A stretch of DNA of 47,500 nt from Anaeromyces robustus (lineage: Eukaryota; Neocallimastigomycota; Neocallimastigomycetes; Neocallimastigales; Neocallimastigaceae), in NCBI GenBank assembly GCA_002104895.1, contig MCFG01000018.1, positions 70,001 to 117,500 on the forward strand, in the 5' to 3' direction. A model generated the notes under the pieces. It saw nothing but the letters and a program-made list of their open reading frames with translations, was not told the DNA's origin and did no database searches. Positions 1 to 12,490 of this stretch are shown in pieces. Position 1 is the first letter of the stretch. Every line of letters starts with the position of its first letter. Position numbers and translations under genes: made by a program.

Positions 1-809
1 CTTAAAAGTAAAACGATCTACCTCTTTAAATTCAGAATCATATATAATATTATTAACAACAATACGTTCTTTTAAAGGAACAGGTCTATAATCTGTAATA
101 TAAAGTGCAGCATTTAACCATCGAGCAATTTCATCAATATTTGGTAATGTAGCGGACATACCAATAATTTGTAAATCATCTTTCATAACATATCTTAGTT
201 TAGTTAATAATAATTCCAATAAATAACCACGATGTTCATCACCTATCATATGAAGTTCATCAACTACAATAGCACCTAGTTCGGAATAATTATTTTCTTC
301 AATTAGTCTATTAACTAAACTATTTGCCTTTTCTATTGTACAAATACCGATATCCATTTTTTCAAAAGGTGCTCCTCTTGAGTTACTGAAATATCCTGCA
401 ATATTTAATTGAGTATCAGATAATAAGTTTTGATAATATTTTGTTTTTTCATTAACAATTGAAATATACGGTAAAATCATTAATGCTTTTTTACCGGTTT
501 CCATAACTTTTTTAATCATTAGTATTTCAGATACCATGGTTTTACCAGCTGATGTTGGTGCACTAAAAATTAAATTTCTTTTTCCTTCTAAAACACCTTC
601 CATTTTTAAGCATTCCATTTGCCAATTATAGAGTTTATCTATTCCTTTTTCTAAATAAGCATTCGTTAATTCAATTGGTAAATTAAAATTATGAATATAA
701 TTTTCACCATTACTAAAACAATTACTGCTACTAGTACCACTACTTTTTTCAGCACTTGGAGTTAGTTTTACATCAATATTATTATTATTGTTATTATTAT
801 TAATATTGA

Positions 810-869
<60 letters not shown>

Positions 870-1304
870 TACTATTACTGCTACTACTACTACTACTAGT
901 TGACTTTTCCTTAAATTCTAGATATCCACTTTTCGTAACTTTTATCTTTACTCTATTAACACTATTCTTTATAATTTGATCTTTTATATCATTTAATTGA
1001 CTATAATTCTTTTTATTATTATTATATTTTTCATTATTATTATTATCAATAGTATTATTAATATCATTATAATTATTTTTTTTATTATTACTGTTGTCAT
1101 CATTATATATTGCATTATTATTTATTACTTGTGTATTGTTATAACTATCAATATTATTTTTATTAATATTATTTATATTTTTAGAATTATTATTATTGTT
1201 ATTAATATTATTAATATTATTTTTATTATTATTTATGCTATTAATATTACTAAGGCTTTTGTTATTAAAATCATTATTGACAATATTATTACTTTTGGTC
1301 GTTA

Positions 1305-1335
<31 letters not shown>

Positions 1336-1832
1336 GCTGTTGTTGTTGCTACTAATATAGTTGTTGTTGAAGTTATCGTTACCATTTATTTGATTATCAT
1401 TGTTGTTGATATTATTATTAATACTAACTTTTACAAAATTGCCAATTTTATTAATAATTCTATTATTATTATTACTATTACTATTATTATTATTATTATT
1501 ATTGTTGTTGTTGTTGTTATTGTTGCTGTTATTATTATTGTAGTTGTAGTTATAGTTATAATTATTAATATTATTATTTTTAACTTTCATAATATTATGA
1601 ATAATATTATTATTATTATAATTATTATTATTACGATTAAAAACATTGATATTATTATTATTTATTATTTTGGATTGAGTAGTTAAATTAGTACTTCCTA
1701 TGATATTACTATTCAAAGTATTATTCATATTATTATTAGTTATATTTTTAATTCCTTTATTATTATTATTATTGTTATTAGTAGTATTTTTAATTCTATT
1801 ATTATTATTATTATCAGTTATATTCTTAATTC

Positions 1833-1863
<31 letters not shown>

Positions 1864-2036
1864 TTTAATTCCATTATTACTATTATTAATTATATTCTTA
1901 ATTCCATTATTATTATTATTATTATTATTATTTTTAATTCCATTATTACTATTATTAATTATATTCTTAATTCCATTATTATTATTACTTGACATTGACA
2001 CATTATTATTGGTATTATTATTATTAATATTATTAA

Positions 2037-2070
<34 letters not shown>

Positions 2071-3768
2071 GCTGTTATTGTTGTTATTATTGCTGATATT
2101 GTTATTTAATCTTTCGTTATTTAACCTAACAATTTCATCAAAACTAGTTTCACTGATAAAACTATCGATGAAACTACTATTCATCAATGAATCATTCATT
2201 GTATCAATTGTATTATTTATAGGAGTTTGGTTAATTTCTTTATTATTTTCTTTATTATAAACAACGTTATCAACATTATAAACATTAAATGTATTTTCTA
2301 TTGTATCTTTAAAATCATAATTTTGTTTTAAAATAGAATCTTTATATTCTTTATCATAAAGAATATTTTGAGCATTAAGATTATGATCTGTAAATGTATT
2401 TTCCCAAGTTGATTTTAATTCTTCATTCTGTTTCATAATTATATCTTTATCTTCTTTCGTATTATTTTCGTCTTTTGTAATTTCCAAACTATTAGTATTA
2501 TCAATAAGTATTGTTTTTTTATTATTCTTTTCAGATTCATCACTTAATTTATTCACTATTTCAAAAGATTTATCTTGATTTTTTTCCGATAAATCATTGA
2601 AATCAGAATGAATAGAAATTGTTTTTTTACGATTAAAATTAAATTCATAATCTTCTGAGAATTTGTTAAATTGATTAATTTCATTTTTATTACTATCATC
2701 AGAATTAGAATAATTTTTTAACGAAATGTTTGTTTCTGTATTTTTATTATTAATATTTACATCATTATTATCATCATCAAATATACTAAAATCAATACCT
2801 AAGCTTGATGATTGTTTATTTATTTTATTATTGCTATCGGAAGTTTCTTTTTGTTTAATATCATATAAAGTATTATAATTTTTATTAAAATTTTGATATA
2901 TATTAAAATTTACAGGTTGAGTTGGCTTAATTATTTCCACTGAATTTGTCCTATTAATGTAATTTTTATTTTCAGTTTGAGTTCCATGCTTATATAAATC
3001 ACTAAGTAAATTTTTACTCGTTTTATTATTTTGTTCTTTTTTTTCTGAGTTAAATTTTATATAAGATACTTTTTTCTTGTTTGAACGTTCAATATTATCT
3101 GTCATCATTTTTGAATAATTCAATAATGATTGCTTTTTTGGAGTTGTAGTTTGAGATTTAGTATAAATAGTTTTCTTTCTTGGACTTGAGTCCATATCAT
3201 TTTCTTCAGTAAAATCATTAAATTTTCTTTTACGTTCATTTTTTATTGAAGTGAACTTTTCAGGAATATTTTTTACTATACCATCTTCGGGATGTTCATC
3301 ATAATTAATATTTTCTATTGAATCGTGTAAAATTTGGGTAGAAATATTTTCTTCTTTTTCTCCGTTATCATCATTATCAATATCTTCTATTAAGTCATCT
3401 ATATTATTATTATTATTATTAATATTAATATTTTCATTTATATGTTTATTACTGTTTGAACTGTTATTTCTATGATCCTTTTTTGAAATTAAATGTAAAT
3501 GTCTTTGAATATATGTTTTAGAATTTAAAGTAATTCTTCCATTGAAATTTTTCTTTATTGATGCATTTTGATTTTGACTTTTATTATTAAAACTTGATAA
3601 TAAATGATTTCCCTTTTCACGTTTATTAATATTTGGTTTTCTATTTGAAGAAGATTCATTTTTGTCTTTATTTGAACTTGGTAATTGATTTATTTTTTCT
3701 TTTTCATTTTCTCTTCTAAATTTTTTTACTGTAAAATTTAGAGGTGATATTGTACTCTTTCTATTCAT
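1..3768 (-). CDS. POLQ/HELQ-family superfamily 2 DNA helicase, N-terminal part (partial)
   Basis: One uninterrupted frame runs from ATG at 3768 to the window edge (1256 codons, no stop, no intron). Residues ~1-1040 are Lys/Ser/Asn-rich and low complexity. The helicase core starts at ~1040. Visible motifs are YNWQMECL (Q-motif-like), Walker A SAPTSAGKT (K at ~1075), VVDELHMIGD (motif II, D1170), HRGYLLELLLTK, and IIGMSATLPN (motif III, S1205), then WLNA and YRPVPLKE. APTSAGK, the HRGYLLELLLTK stretch and WLNA fit DNA polymerase theta/Mus308 better than HELQ, while LMILPY and VNEK lean to HELQ. Family members act in theta-mediated end joining or crosslink and fork repair in the nucleus. Whether a polymerase domain follows lies outside the window. 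The >1000-residue N-terminal extension is odd, since animal POLQ begins its helicase within about 100 residues. It contains two related 35-residue repeats at ~446 and ~481 (KQNxxxKxTxENTF). Family call sure; POLQ versus HELQ not settled. Confidence 0.88.
1862..1990 (-). repeat. 69-bp in-frame tandem duplication within the helicase gene
   Basis: Two near-identical 69-bp (23-codon) copies start at 1862 and 1931. On the coding strand they give an Asn tract interrupted by an N-G-I-K-N motif. Degenerate relatives of the same motif continue to the left (1741-1861). The length is a multiple of three, so the frame is kept. This is typical slippage or unequal exchange in an Asn-rich region. Confidence 0.8.
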
Positions 3769-4368
3769 TAATTATGATTATTATTTTTATCTTTTTCTTT
3801 TTTATTATTGTTAAAAAAAACAAAAAATAATATATATAATTGTATATAAAATTCGTAATATAGTATTATAAATGAATTGGTTCTTTAATGAAATTCATTT
3901 ATATAAATAAAAATTATTATATAAAATGGTATTAATATATACAAAGAATAATATTATATTATAGATATTAGTAAATAGTTATTTTATATTTAAATGATAT
4001 ATCATTTTTAATATTTTTTGATGTGTAAATTATTATTATTTCTATTAAATAGTATAAAAATAAAAAAGGTATTTTTAATTGAAATTTTAGTTATATATAT
4101 TGTTTAATATTTTTCAAAAATAATTTTATAAAGTTAAAAGTTGTTACAATTAAACAGTAAGAATTTTAATATTTAGAATTGATTTTCCATTTTTGTTTAA
4201 ATATATATTATATATTTTAATATATATTTAAATATTTGATATTTATATATAATTATATTATATACAATTTACAATTAACTATTTAATGATTATATATATT
4301 TAAAAAAATGAATTTGATTTAGCATTAATTAAATTTTGTGTAACAAAAATTTTAAAACTCCAAAATTT

Positions 4369-4418
<50 letters not shown>

Positions 4419-4719
4419 AATTAATTAATTAATTAATTAAATAAATAAATAAATAACAAACTAAATAAATATATTATCACAATTTTATTTTAATATTTAT
4501 TTTAATATTTAGATAAAATTTATTATTTATATTATTTGCAATATTAGTAATTAAAAAAGATAATAAGTATAAATTCTAATAAATCATTCTCAATAATAGT
4601 AAATGTTAAATATATAATAACTCTCAATACTACAAAAAAAAGTAATAATAAGACAATGAATAAAAAAGTACAGATTTAATAGAAAATTTATTGTTTTAAA
4701 ATAATATATTTATAACAAT
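3769..4719. other. Noncoding AT-rich spacer with (AAAT)n tract
   Basis: This is the 5' flank of the helicase gene. No convincing exon was seen on either strand. It contains an (AAAT)n/(TTAA)n microsatellite at about 4369-4458. The helicase promoter should lie in the first few hundred bases but no specific element could be recognised in such biased sequence. Confidence 0.6.
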
Positions 4720-5379
4720 AAATTTATGTATATATAAATAGCCATGTGTTTTCAATGATAAAAATAATAAGAAGAGCAAAGTAAAAAGAACTTTAGAAAA
4801 TATTTTTTTTAAATTTTTTTTTATTATTTTCTATCTAAATATAACAAATATATATTATTATGATAACTTCTGATAAAGAGAAAAATAATTTTTTTATTTT
4901 TATAAATTAAAATCTTTATAAATTTTTTTCATCATTTTTATTTTATAGGTAATTAACCTAATTTTTAAATAATATTTTTTTTAACATATTTATCATAAAT
5001 CAATGTTAGAATAGCATATATATTTAATCAGTCATGTGTTTCAGTAATTAATGAATTAATGATGTAAATAGTAGATTCAAAATAAGAAATTGTTTTTTTA
5101 TTTTTTATTTTTTTATTATTTTCTATCTAAATATTACGAATATATAATATTTTGATATCTTTTAGCTAAAAGCAAAATAATTTTTATATTTTTATAAATT
5201 TAAAATTTTTTTAAATTTTTTCATCATTTTTTATTATGTAGATAATTAACCAGACTTTTAAATAATATTTAACATATTTATCATAAATCAATGTTAAAAT
5301 AACATATATATTTAACCAGTCAAGTGTTTCAGTAATTAATGAATTATTGACGCAAATAGTAAATTCAAAATAGGAAAAT

Positions 5380-5413
<34 letters not shown>

Positions 5414-6200
5414 TCTAAATATAACGAATATATAATATATTGATAACTTTTAGTTAAAAGAAAAATAATTTTCATATTTTTATAAATTTAAAATCTTTTT
5501 AAATTTTTTCATCATTTTTTATTATGTAGATAATTAACCAGACTTTTAAATAATATTTAACATATTAATCATAAATCAATGTTAGAATAGCATATATATT
5601 AACAAGTCATGTGTTTCAGTAATTAATGAATTAATGATGTAAATAGTAGATTCAAAAAAAGAAAATATTTTTTTTCTTATTTTATATCTAAATATAACGA
5701 ATATATAATATTCTGATAACTTTTAGTTAAAAGAAAAATAATTTTTATATTTTTATAAATTTAAAATCTTTTTAAATTTTTTCATCATTTTTATTTTATA
5801 GGTAATTAACCTGACTTTTAAATAATATTTAACATATTAATCATAAATCAATGTTAGAATAACATATATATTTTACCAATCATGTGTTTCAATAATTAAT
5901 GAAGTAATGAAGTAAATAGAAGATTCAAAATAAGAAAATGTTTTTTTTTAAGTCTTTTTTTTTTTATTTTATATCTAAATATAACGAATATATAATATTT
6001 TGATATCTTTTAGCTAAAAGAAAAAAAACTTTTTATATTTTTATAAATTTAAAATTTTTTTAAATTTTTTCATCATTTTTTATTAGGTAGGTAATTAACC
6101 AGACTTTTAGATAATATTTAACATATTAATCATAAATCAATGTTAGAATAACATATATATTTAACCAGTCATGTGTTTCAATAATTAAAAATGAAAATAG
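4720..6200. repeat. ~288-bp tandem satellite array, five periods
   Basis: A long repeat unit recurs head to tail. The landmark CATGTGTTTC (with variants) starts at about 4743, 5033, 5321, 5608, 5881 and 6170, giving periods of 290, 288, 287, 273 and 289 bp. Each unit has the same order of landmarks: CATGTGTTTCAGTAATTAAT, a T-run, ATCTAAATATAACGAATATA, GATAACTTTTAGTTAAAAG, TTTTTTCATCATTTTT, then GGTAATTAACC, TAATATTTAACATAT and TCATAAATCAATGTTAGAAT. Copies differ mostly by point changes and by T-run length (30 Ts at 5381-5410). No open frame runs through the units. It does not resemble a transposon I recognise. Confidence 0.9.
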
Positions 6201-7089
6201 TAAATTCAAGATAATAATAATAAAAAAAAAAAAAAAAAAACATTTTTACTTTTAATATCGACTTTTCAAATAAACTAATACTAAATTATAAATTTTTTCA
6301 TGAAATTTAATTTTATTATTTTTTTTTAATTTCTTTATTTCATTTTAATTTCATCATTTATTATATATATTGTTAATGTATGTAGTTCTTTTTATTAAAT
6401 TTTAACATTTTTTGTTTCCAATAAATAAATGTTCAAATAGTGATATATTATTTTTTTATGAAGTTTAATTCTCTATATATTATTCTTTCTTTCATTTTTG
6501 AATCATCACTTTTAACTTTTTTCTTTTTTCTTTTTTTTTTTTTTTTTTTTCATTTAAATTTAAATTCAACATTTATTGTATATAGAAATTTTACAAAACA
6601 ATTTTTTTTTTCATAAACCTTCTATATATTTATGCTAATAAAACATATATATGGTAGAATCACATGATTCAAAGAATTGTTTATATGATGGTATAGGAAA
6701 TGGAATTATCATAATTTTTTAATAAATTATAATTATTTATTAAATATAAATAATTATTATATAGAAAAATTCTATATAAATTTTTATATTAAGAGTTTGA
6801 TGAAATATATTAATAATATAGGAGATGATTCAAAAGTTTTTTCTTTTGTTATATTATTAATAATAAAATAAAACATAATAATAATATAATATATACTTAT
6901 AAAATAAATAAAAAAAATAAATTTAAATTTTTAATAAAAAAAAAAAAAAAAATTCTTATTTTCTATTAATTTTTATGTTTTTTTATTATTCTTTTTTTTT
7001 TTTTTTTATCTTTAATAAAAATAATAACTTTATTTTTAAAGTTTTATTTAACTTTCGAATATCAATTTTTTTTTTCTCTTGTAAAATTT
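6200..7089. other. Noncoding AT-rich spacer
   Basis: Contains homopolymer T and A runs (for example near 6530-6550 and 6935-6950) and no credible coding exon. The array landmarks disappear after about 6215. Nothing further can be assigned. Confidence 0.5.
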
Positions 7090-7250
7090 TAATTTTTTAT
7101 TTTTAATATTATTTAATTTTTTTTTATTTTTAATATTATTTAATTTCTTTTTATTTTTAATATTATTTAATTTCTTTTTATTTTTAATATTATTTAATTT
7201 CTTTTTATTTTTAATATTATTTAATTTCTTTTTATTTTTAGTATTATTTT
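7090..7250. repeat. 27-bp minisatellite, about six copies
   Basis: TAATATT landmarks fall at 7104, 7131, 7158, 7185, 7212 and (as TAGTATT) 7239, an exact 27-bp period. The unit is T-rich with TATTTTTAATATTATTTAAT. It lies just downstream of the stop of the gene at 7285-7986 and would be in its 3' UTR or flank. Confidence 0.9.
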
Positions 7251-7284
7251 TTTTTTTTGATAGTAATAATTTTAATTATTTAAT

Positions 7285-7986
7285 CTAATAGATAAATAAT
7301 AATAATAATAAAGTTAAAGTAATTAATAAAATATTACTACTTTTAATATTAATAGCATTACTTGTATCATTAGTAACATGTAAAGCTTTACATTTATCAG
7401 ATTCTAACATTTTAGCGATGTTTTTAAATGCATTTAATTCTTCATAAGTAAAATTTCCACTAGTATTCGGTAAATTTTCGTAATAGGAAAATTGTTCTAT
7501 ATTAAATTTTTTGCATATTTCAATAATAGAATCTGTACAAAGTTTAGATTTGCAAGTATCATTTATAACATCATGACTAGGACTTGATGTAATAAAAGAT
7601 AAAGACATTGGACATAAATTACCATCTTCATCTTTTTGACATTCCAAATCATACATATGTTGAAGAGTTTCCATTCCAATTGGTTGATATAATTCTTTAA
7701 TTATAGGATCATTTTTACAAAGTGGAAAGTAACTTAAAGGATCATTATAAAACTTTTGACATTTCTCACTTTTATAATTAGAACATACTTGTTTATAATT
7801 ACTTAAAGTTATAAATTCCATACATTCAGTATTTTCAGCATTTTCTTGTTCTTTAATACATTCTTCACTTAATTTTTCTGAAAAATTACTGTCTAAAGAA
7901 ATATTTCTTTTTATATTAACACCATAAGCTTTAGAAGTAATAACAACTAATAAACAAAAGAATAAACTAAGAAAATTTAATTTCAT
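7285..7986 (-). CDS. Secreted Cys-rich protein, probably GPI-anchored (function unknown)
   Basis: 233 residues, single exon. Residues 1-22 are a clear signal peptide (basic start MKLNFL, then a hydrophobic core ending at KAYG). The mature part has 11 cysteines spread evenly (EEC, TEC, QVC, EKC, PLC, LEC, NLC, DTC, KLC, EIC, DKC) and several N-x-S/T glycosylation sites. The last ~18 residues are purely hydrophobic (ILLITLTLLLLLFIY) with no basic tail and are preceded by small polar residues. That is the usual layout of a GPI-anchor signal. I recognise no named domain. It is likely a cell-surface or wall protein. The alternative is a type I membrane protein with almost no cytoplasmic tail. The ATG at 7986 is chosen because the signal peptide follows it directly. 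Confidence 0.8.
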   Translation of the reverse strand: MKLNFLSLFFCLLVVITSKAYGVNIKRNISLDSNFSEKLSEECIKEQENAENTECMEFITLSNYKQVCSNYKSEKCQKFYNDPLSYFPLCKNDPIIKELYQPIGMETLQHMYDLECQKDEDGNLCPMSLSFITSSPSHDVINDTCKSKLCTDSIIEICKKFNIEQFSYYENLPNTSGNFTYEELNAFKNIAKMLESDKCKALHVTNDTSNAINIKSSNILLITLTLLLLLFIY

Positions 7987-8477
7987 TTTTTTTATTTATA
8001 TTTAAAATAATAGAATAAAGAATAGAAACACTTTATGTAGAGATAATAATACTTAAGTTAATAAAATTTATAGAATTATTACTATAATTGTTACTTTTTT
8101 TTTTTAAATATATATATATATTTTATAATTATTCACTCATTTTAAAATAAAATGATAAATTCATTAAAAATAACAAATAAACAAAGTAATAAATTTTTAT
8201 AAAATTTTAAAAAATTTATTATTAAATATAGTATATGTAATATGGATATAACATAAAATAATTTAATATAACATAAAATAATTTATCCTAATTAATCTTT
8301 ATAAATTTATAAAAAAATTTTTTGAATTTATTATTAATTATTTATTATTTTTAATTAATTCTAATCTAATAAAGATAGATATATAAAATATTAAGAATAA
8401 TTTATTACACAAAAAAAATTTTTTTTTAGTAGGATAATACAAGTAATAATAATAATGTAAATTTTTTTTTTTTTTGA
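7987..8477. other. Noncoding AT-rich 5' flank
   Basis: Upstream region of the secreted-protein gene. AT-rich with T and A homopolymers and no exon-like stretch. Nothing specific seen. Confidence 0.5.
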
Positions 8478-8516
<39 letters not shown>

Positions 8517-8678
8517 ATAATAATAATAATGAATAATGAATAATGAATAATGAATAATTAATAATTAATAATAATAATAATAAATAATAATAATAATTAA
8601 TAATAATAATAATGAATAATGAATAATGAATAATTAATAATTAATAATAATAATAATGAATAATAATAATAATAATAA

Positions 8679-8758
<80 letters not shown>

Positions 8759-8894
8759 TAATAATTAATAATTAATAATAATAATAATAATATCAATAAT
8801 AATGATAATACTTATAATAATAATAATAATAAATAATAATAAATAATAAATAATAATAATAATAATTTATAATAATTTATAATAATAATCAATA

Positions 8895-8929
<35 letters not shown>

Positions 8930-9053
8930 ATAATGAATAATGAATAATAATAATGAATAATAATAATAGTAATAATAAAAATTAATAATAATGGTAATAA
9001 ATAATAATAATAAATAATAATAATAATAATAATAATATTAATGATAATAATAA

Positions 9054-9102
<49 letters not shown>

Positions 9103-9143
9103 ATAATAATAATAATAGTAATAATAAAAATTAATAATAATAA

Positions 9144-9199
<56 letters not shown>

Positions 9200-9204
9200 C
9201 AATA

Positions 9205-9303
<99 letters not shown>

Positions 9304-9347
9304 CAATAATAATAATAATAATAATATTAATGATAATAAATAATAAA
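8478..9347. repeat. Very long interrupted (AAT)n microsatellite, ~870 bp
   Basis: Almost pure AAT/TAA/ATA triplets, broken by occasional GAATAATGAATAATGAATAA, AATTAATAATTAAT and AATCAATAAA units, with shorter direct duplications inside. All frames that avoid TAA give only poly-Asn or poly-Ile without flanking unique coding sequence, so it is treated as noncoding. Confidence 0.9.
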
Positions 9348-10801
9348 TATTTTTTATAATATTTTTTTTAATATTTTTTTTTTTTTTTTGATTTTAATAT
9401 ATGTTTAAATCATCAATTTAGTTAATATATGGTAGATCCTATATTAAAGTTAATTATTACTAATGATTAATTTATTATACATAAAAATTTAACCAATGAA
9501 AAATTAATATATTTAATATAATATTTAAAGATTTCTTAATTATGTCAATAATAAACTAAAAATTAGAAATCTTTTTTTTTATTTTTTAAAATCTCTAAAA
9601 TTCATTTTTATGGTTTAACCCATTTATAAGATCAATTATTAATTTTTATTTTAAATCAAATACTTATTGTTTTTATAAATATATTTATATTTATATATTT
9701 GAACCAAGTTAATAATAAATATATTTATATAAATAAGTTTTGAAATGTAACAATTATTATTTTATTTTATTTTTTTTTATTTTATTTTATTTTATTTTAT
9801 ATTTTTATATTATACTTTACTTAATATTTTATATTTTACTTTGTTCTTTTCTTTAATTTTATATGTATTTTTTTCTTATTAAATAACCTTACTTTTTTCT
9901 TATTAAATCTTATTTAACTATTCATTAATCATTATATTATTCTATTTCATAATTAAATTATTTATTCTTAATATATAATATTATTAATGTATTAAATATA
10001 ATTATAATAAATACTTTCTATTTAATAAATACTTTCTATTCTTTTGAATTAAATATTTAACAATAATAAAATAGTAAAAAAAAAAAAAAAGAAAAAATAT
10101 GTGATATTTGTTAATATTGATAACAATAACAATAATAAATTTTTATTATTAAATAAAGTTTGTTATCTAGTATATGGGAATTTGGAGCAGATTTTTAGGA
10201 TAAATTATTATTATTATTTTTTTTCTTTTTTTTTTTGATGTGTAATTTTTTTTAATATATTACAATATATTTTTATAATATATTATATATTTAATATTGT
10301 AGGAAAAAATTATTATATTAATATATTAATAAAAATATATATATATATATATACTTTTTTTCTTTTATTTTTTCATTTTTCATTTTCATTTTTTCTCTAC
10401 CTTAAAAAAAAAAAACTTTTTACTAATTAAAAAAGGTAAAATTGTCATGTGTCTTTATAATATAAATGAAATTGAATAATTAATATATATAATAAATTAT
10501 TATATGAATAATTTATTAATTTTTTAATTCGTTAAAATACTATTTCTTATTGAAAATGTATATTTAATTCTAATTATTATCTTTTTTATTTTATTCTATT
10601 TCAATTAATTTTATTTTATTTTATTTATTTTTTGTATTATTTTATCATGTTTATTCCAGTTTAATATTTTTTTAGATAAAATAAATAAATATCTGCATTT
10701 TTTTTTAAAGTAAATTTTTATTCACCCTGGCTAGAACAATCTTAAGATTTGGGTGGTTCTCAGCCTCAAAATCATTATCATCAAGGTCTTTTTCTTGGAC
10801 T
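9348..10801. other. Spacer with two GC-elevated patches
   Basis: Mostly AT-rich with TTTTA repeats near 9770-9800. Two patches stand out. 10157-10200 (around ATGGGAATTTGGAGCAG) is richer in G and C but gives only a 9-codon frame and no good splice donor. 10721-10801 is directly in frame with the ATG at 10802 and looks coding (see the next gene). The remainder holds nothing I can name. Confidence 0.45.
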
Positions 10802-12458
10802 ATGAATGAAAATGATTTGAATGTTGTAGCGTCCTTCACTAAGGTATTTTTAACATTATTTATTCACTGTATTTTTTTTTATATATTTTATACAAGTATT
10901 CTTAATTATAAAAAATTCTAAGAAAATTATTTATATTAGTAAATTGCTTATGGATAATTTTGTTTTTAAATAATTATATTAATTGGTTAAAAGATATCAA
11001 ACATAAGATAAGAAAGATAAAAAAAAAATAAAATAAAAAACTATAAATAATTAATAAAATTGTTTTAAAAAGTAAATGTCAAATTATATTACATTGAAAA
11101 AGTAATGACTGTATTATAGTAAATAAAAAATATCAATAATTAAATATATATATATTTATATAATAAAGTACTATACATTTATTAAAAAAATAAATGTAAT
11201 GAATAAATAAATATATTTATAAATAATACCTAAATAAAATTAAATAAATATAATAAAATAAATAATAAAATATTGTAAATGAGGAGTAATAAAGTGCAAA
11301 TATTAAATAAAATAAAATAAAATAAAATAATGTAAATCCTTTATCATATAAATGAATTATAATATATTAAATAAAATTAAATAAAATGTAAAGAATCACA
11401 ATGATAGTTAATTATTATAATTAAAAGAATAATATGTTAACCCATGACCTATGTATTATAATTATTTGTAATAATTAAATATGATAAATGGATGTAGATA
11501 TTTATCATAAAAGCTTAAAATTAATAAAATTTAAAGAATAATAATTTACTTTCTATTAATTGATATGTTAAATGTTTATTTTATATTTATATTAGCGTGT
11601 CGAGGACCTCCATTCTGGCAAAAAGAGATCCCATCGTATTAGACGTATTCGTCACCGCGCTCAAAAGCGTTCTCGTAAAAATAAGTCTTCTTTACAAAAA
11701 CAAAATTTAGAAATTGTTGAACAAACCATTGAACAAAAACCAATTGAAGTTATTGAAGATATTTCTGTTACTGAAAATGTATATAATAATTATTAAATTA
11801 ATATTCAAATAAATGTGTCAAATGTTAATATTTAAAAAAAAAAAATTTATTTTATACTGTTATTTATTTTATTTATTAATTATCAATTAATAGAATATCT
11901 CCAAAACCGAACTTGTTATTCCACCAATTCCAAAAGTTGAATCTATTAATAAAACCAATATTGAAAAGACTGACGTTGTTAAGGAAAAGTCTATGAAAAT
12001 GTATGAAAGAATTATTTTATAATATAATATTTTAATATTTTTTAACATATATATATATATATAAACATCATAGAAATAAAATTTTTCAAAAACTTATAAA
12101 AATATAACACTTTTTATAATATATATAAATTAATTAGTGAAAAGAAAATTAATGAACTTTCAAAGGTTAGAAATTCTCTTCCATTAGTAGATCTTTGTCG
12201 TGATAGACGTCGTCGTATTTCTTCAATTAAGAGAAGTTCAACTGAAAATATCACTAGAAATGATATTGCTAAGGCTCTTAAACCAAATTACTCAGTTCAA
12301 AAAACTGCTTTAAAACAATCATTTATGCCAACTTGGGCTAAATTCTCTCTTTCATGGGTATAAATAATATATTTTAGATATTATTTTATTTTATTATTAT
12401 TTATCATATGTCTTTTTTTTTTTTTTTTTGATCATATTGATAGATTATTAAATTATGG

Positions 12459-12490
<32 letters not shown>

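Noticed and set aside
788-2260. Plus-strand Leu/Ile-rich frames (788-979, 997-1305, 1390-1686, 1700-2260)
   Set aside because: They are the antisense reading of the Asn-rich segment of the minus-strand helicase gene.
4720-6200. CRISPR array
   Set aside because: Repeats are ~288 bp and contiguous with no unique spacers, and the DNA is eukaryotic.
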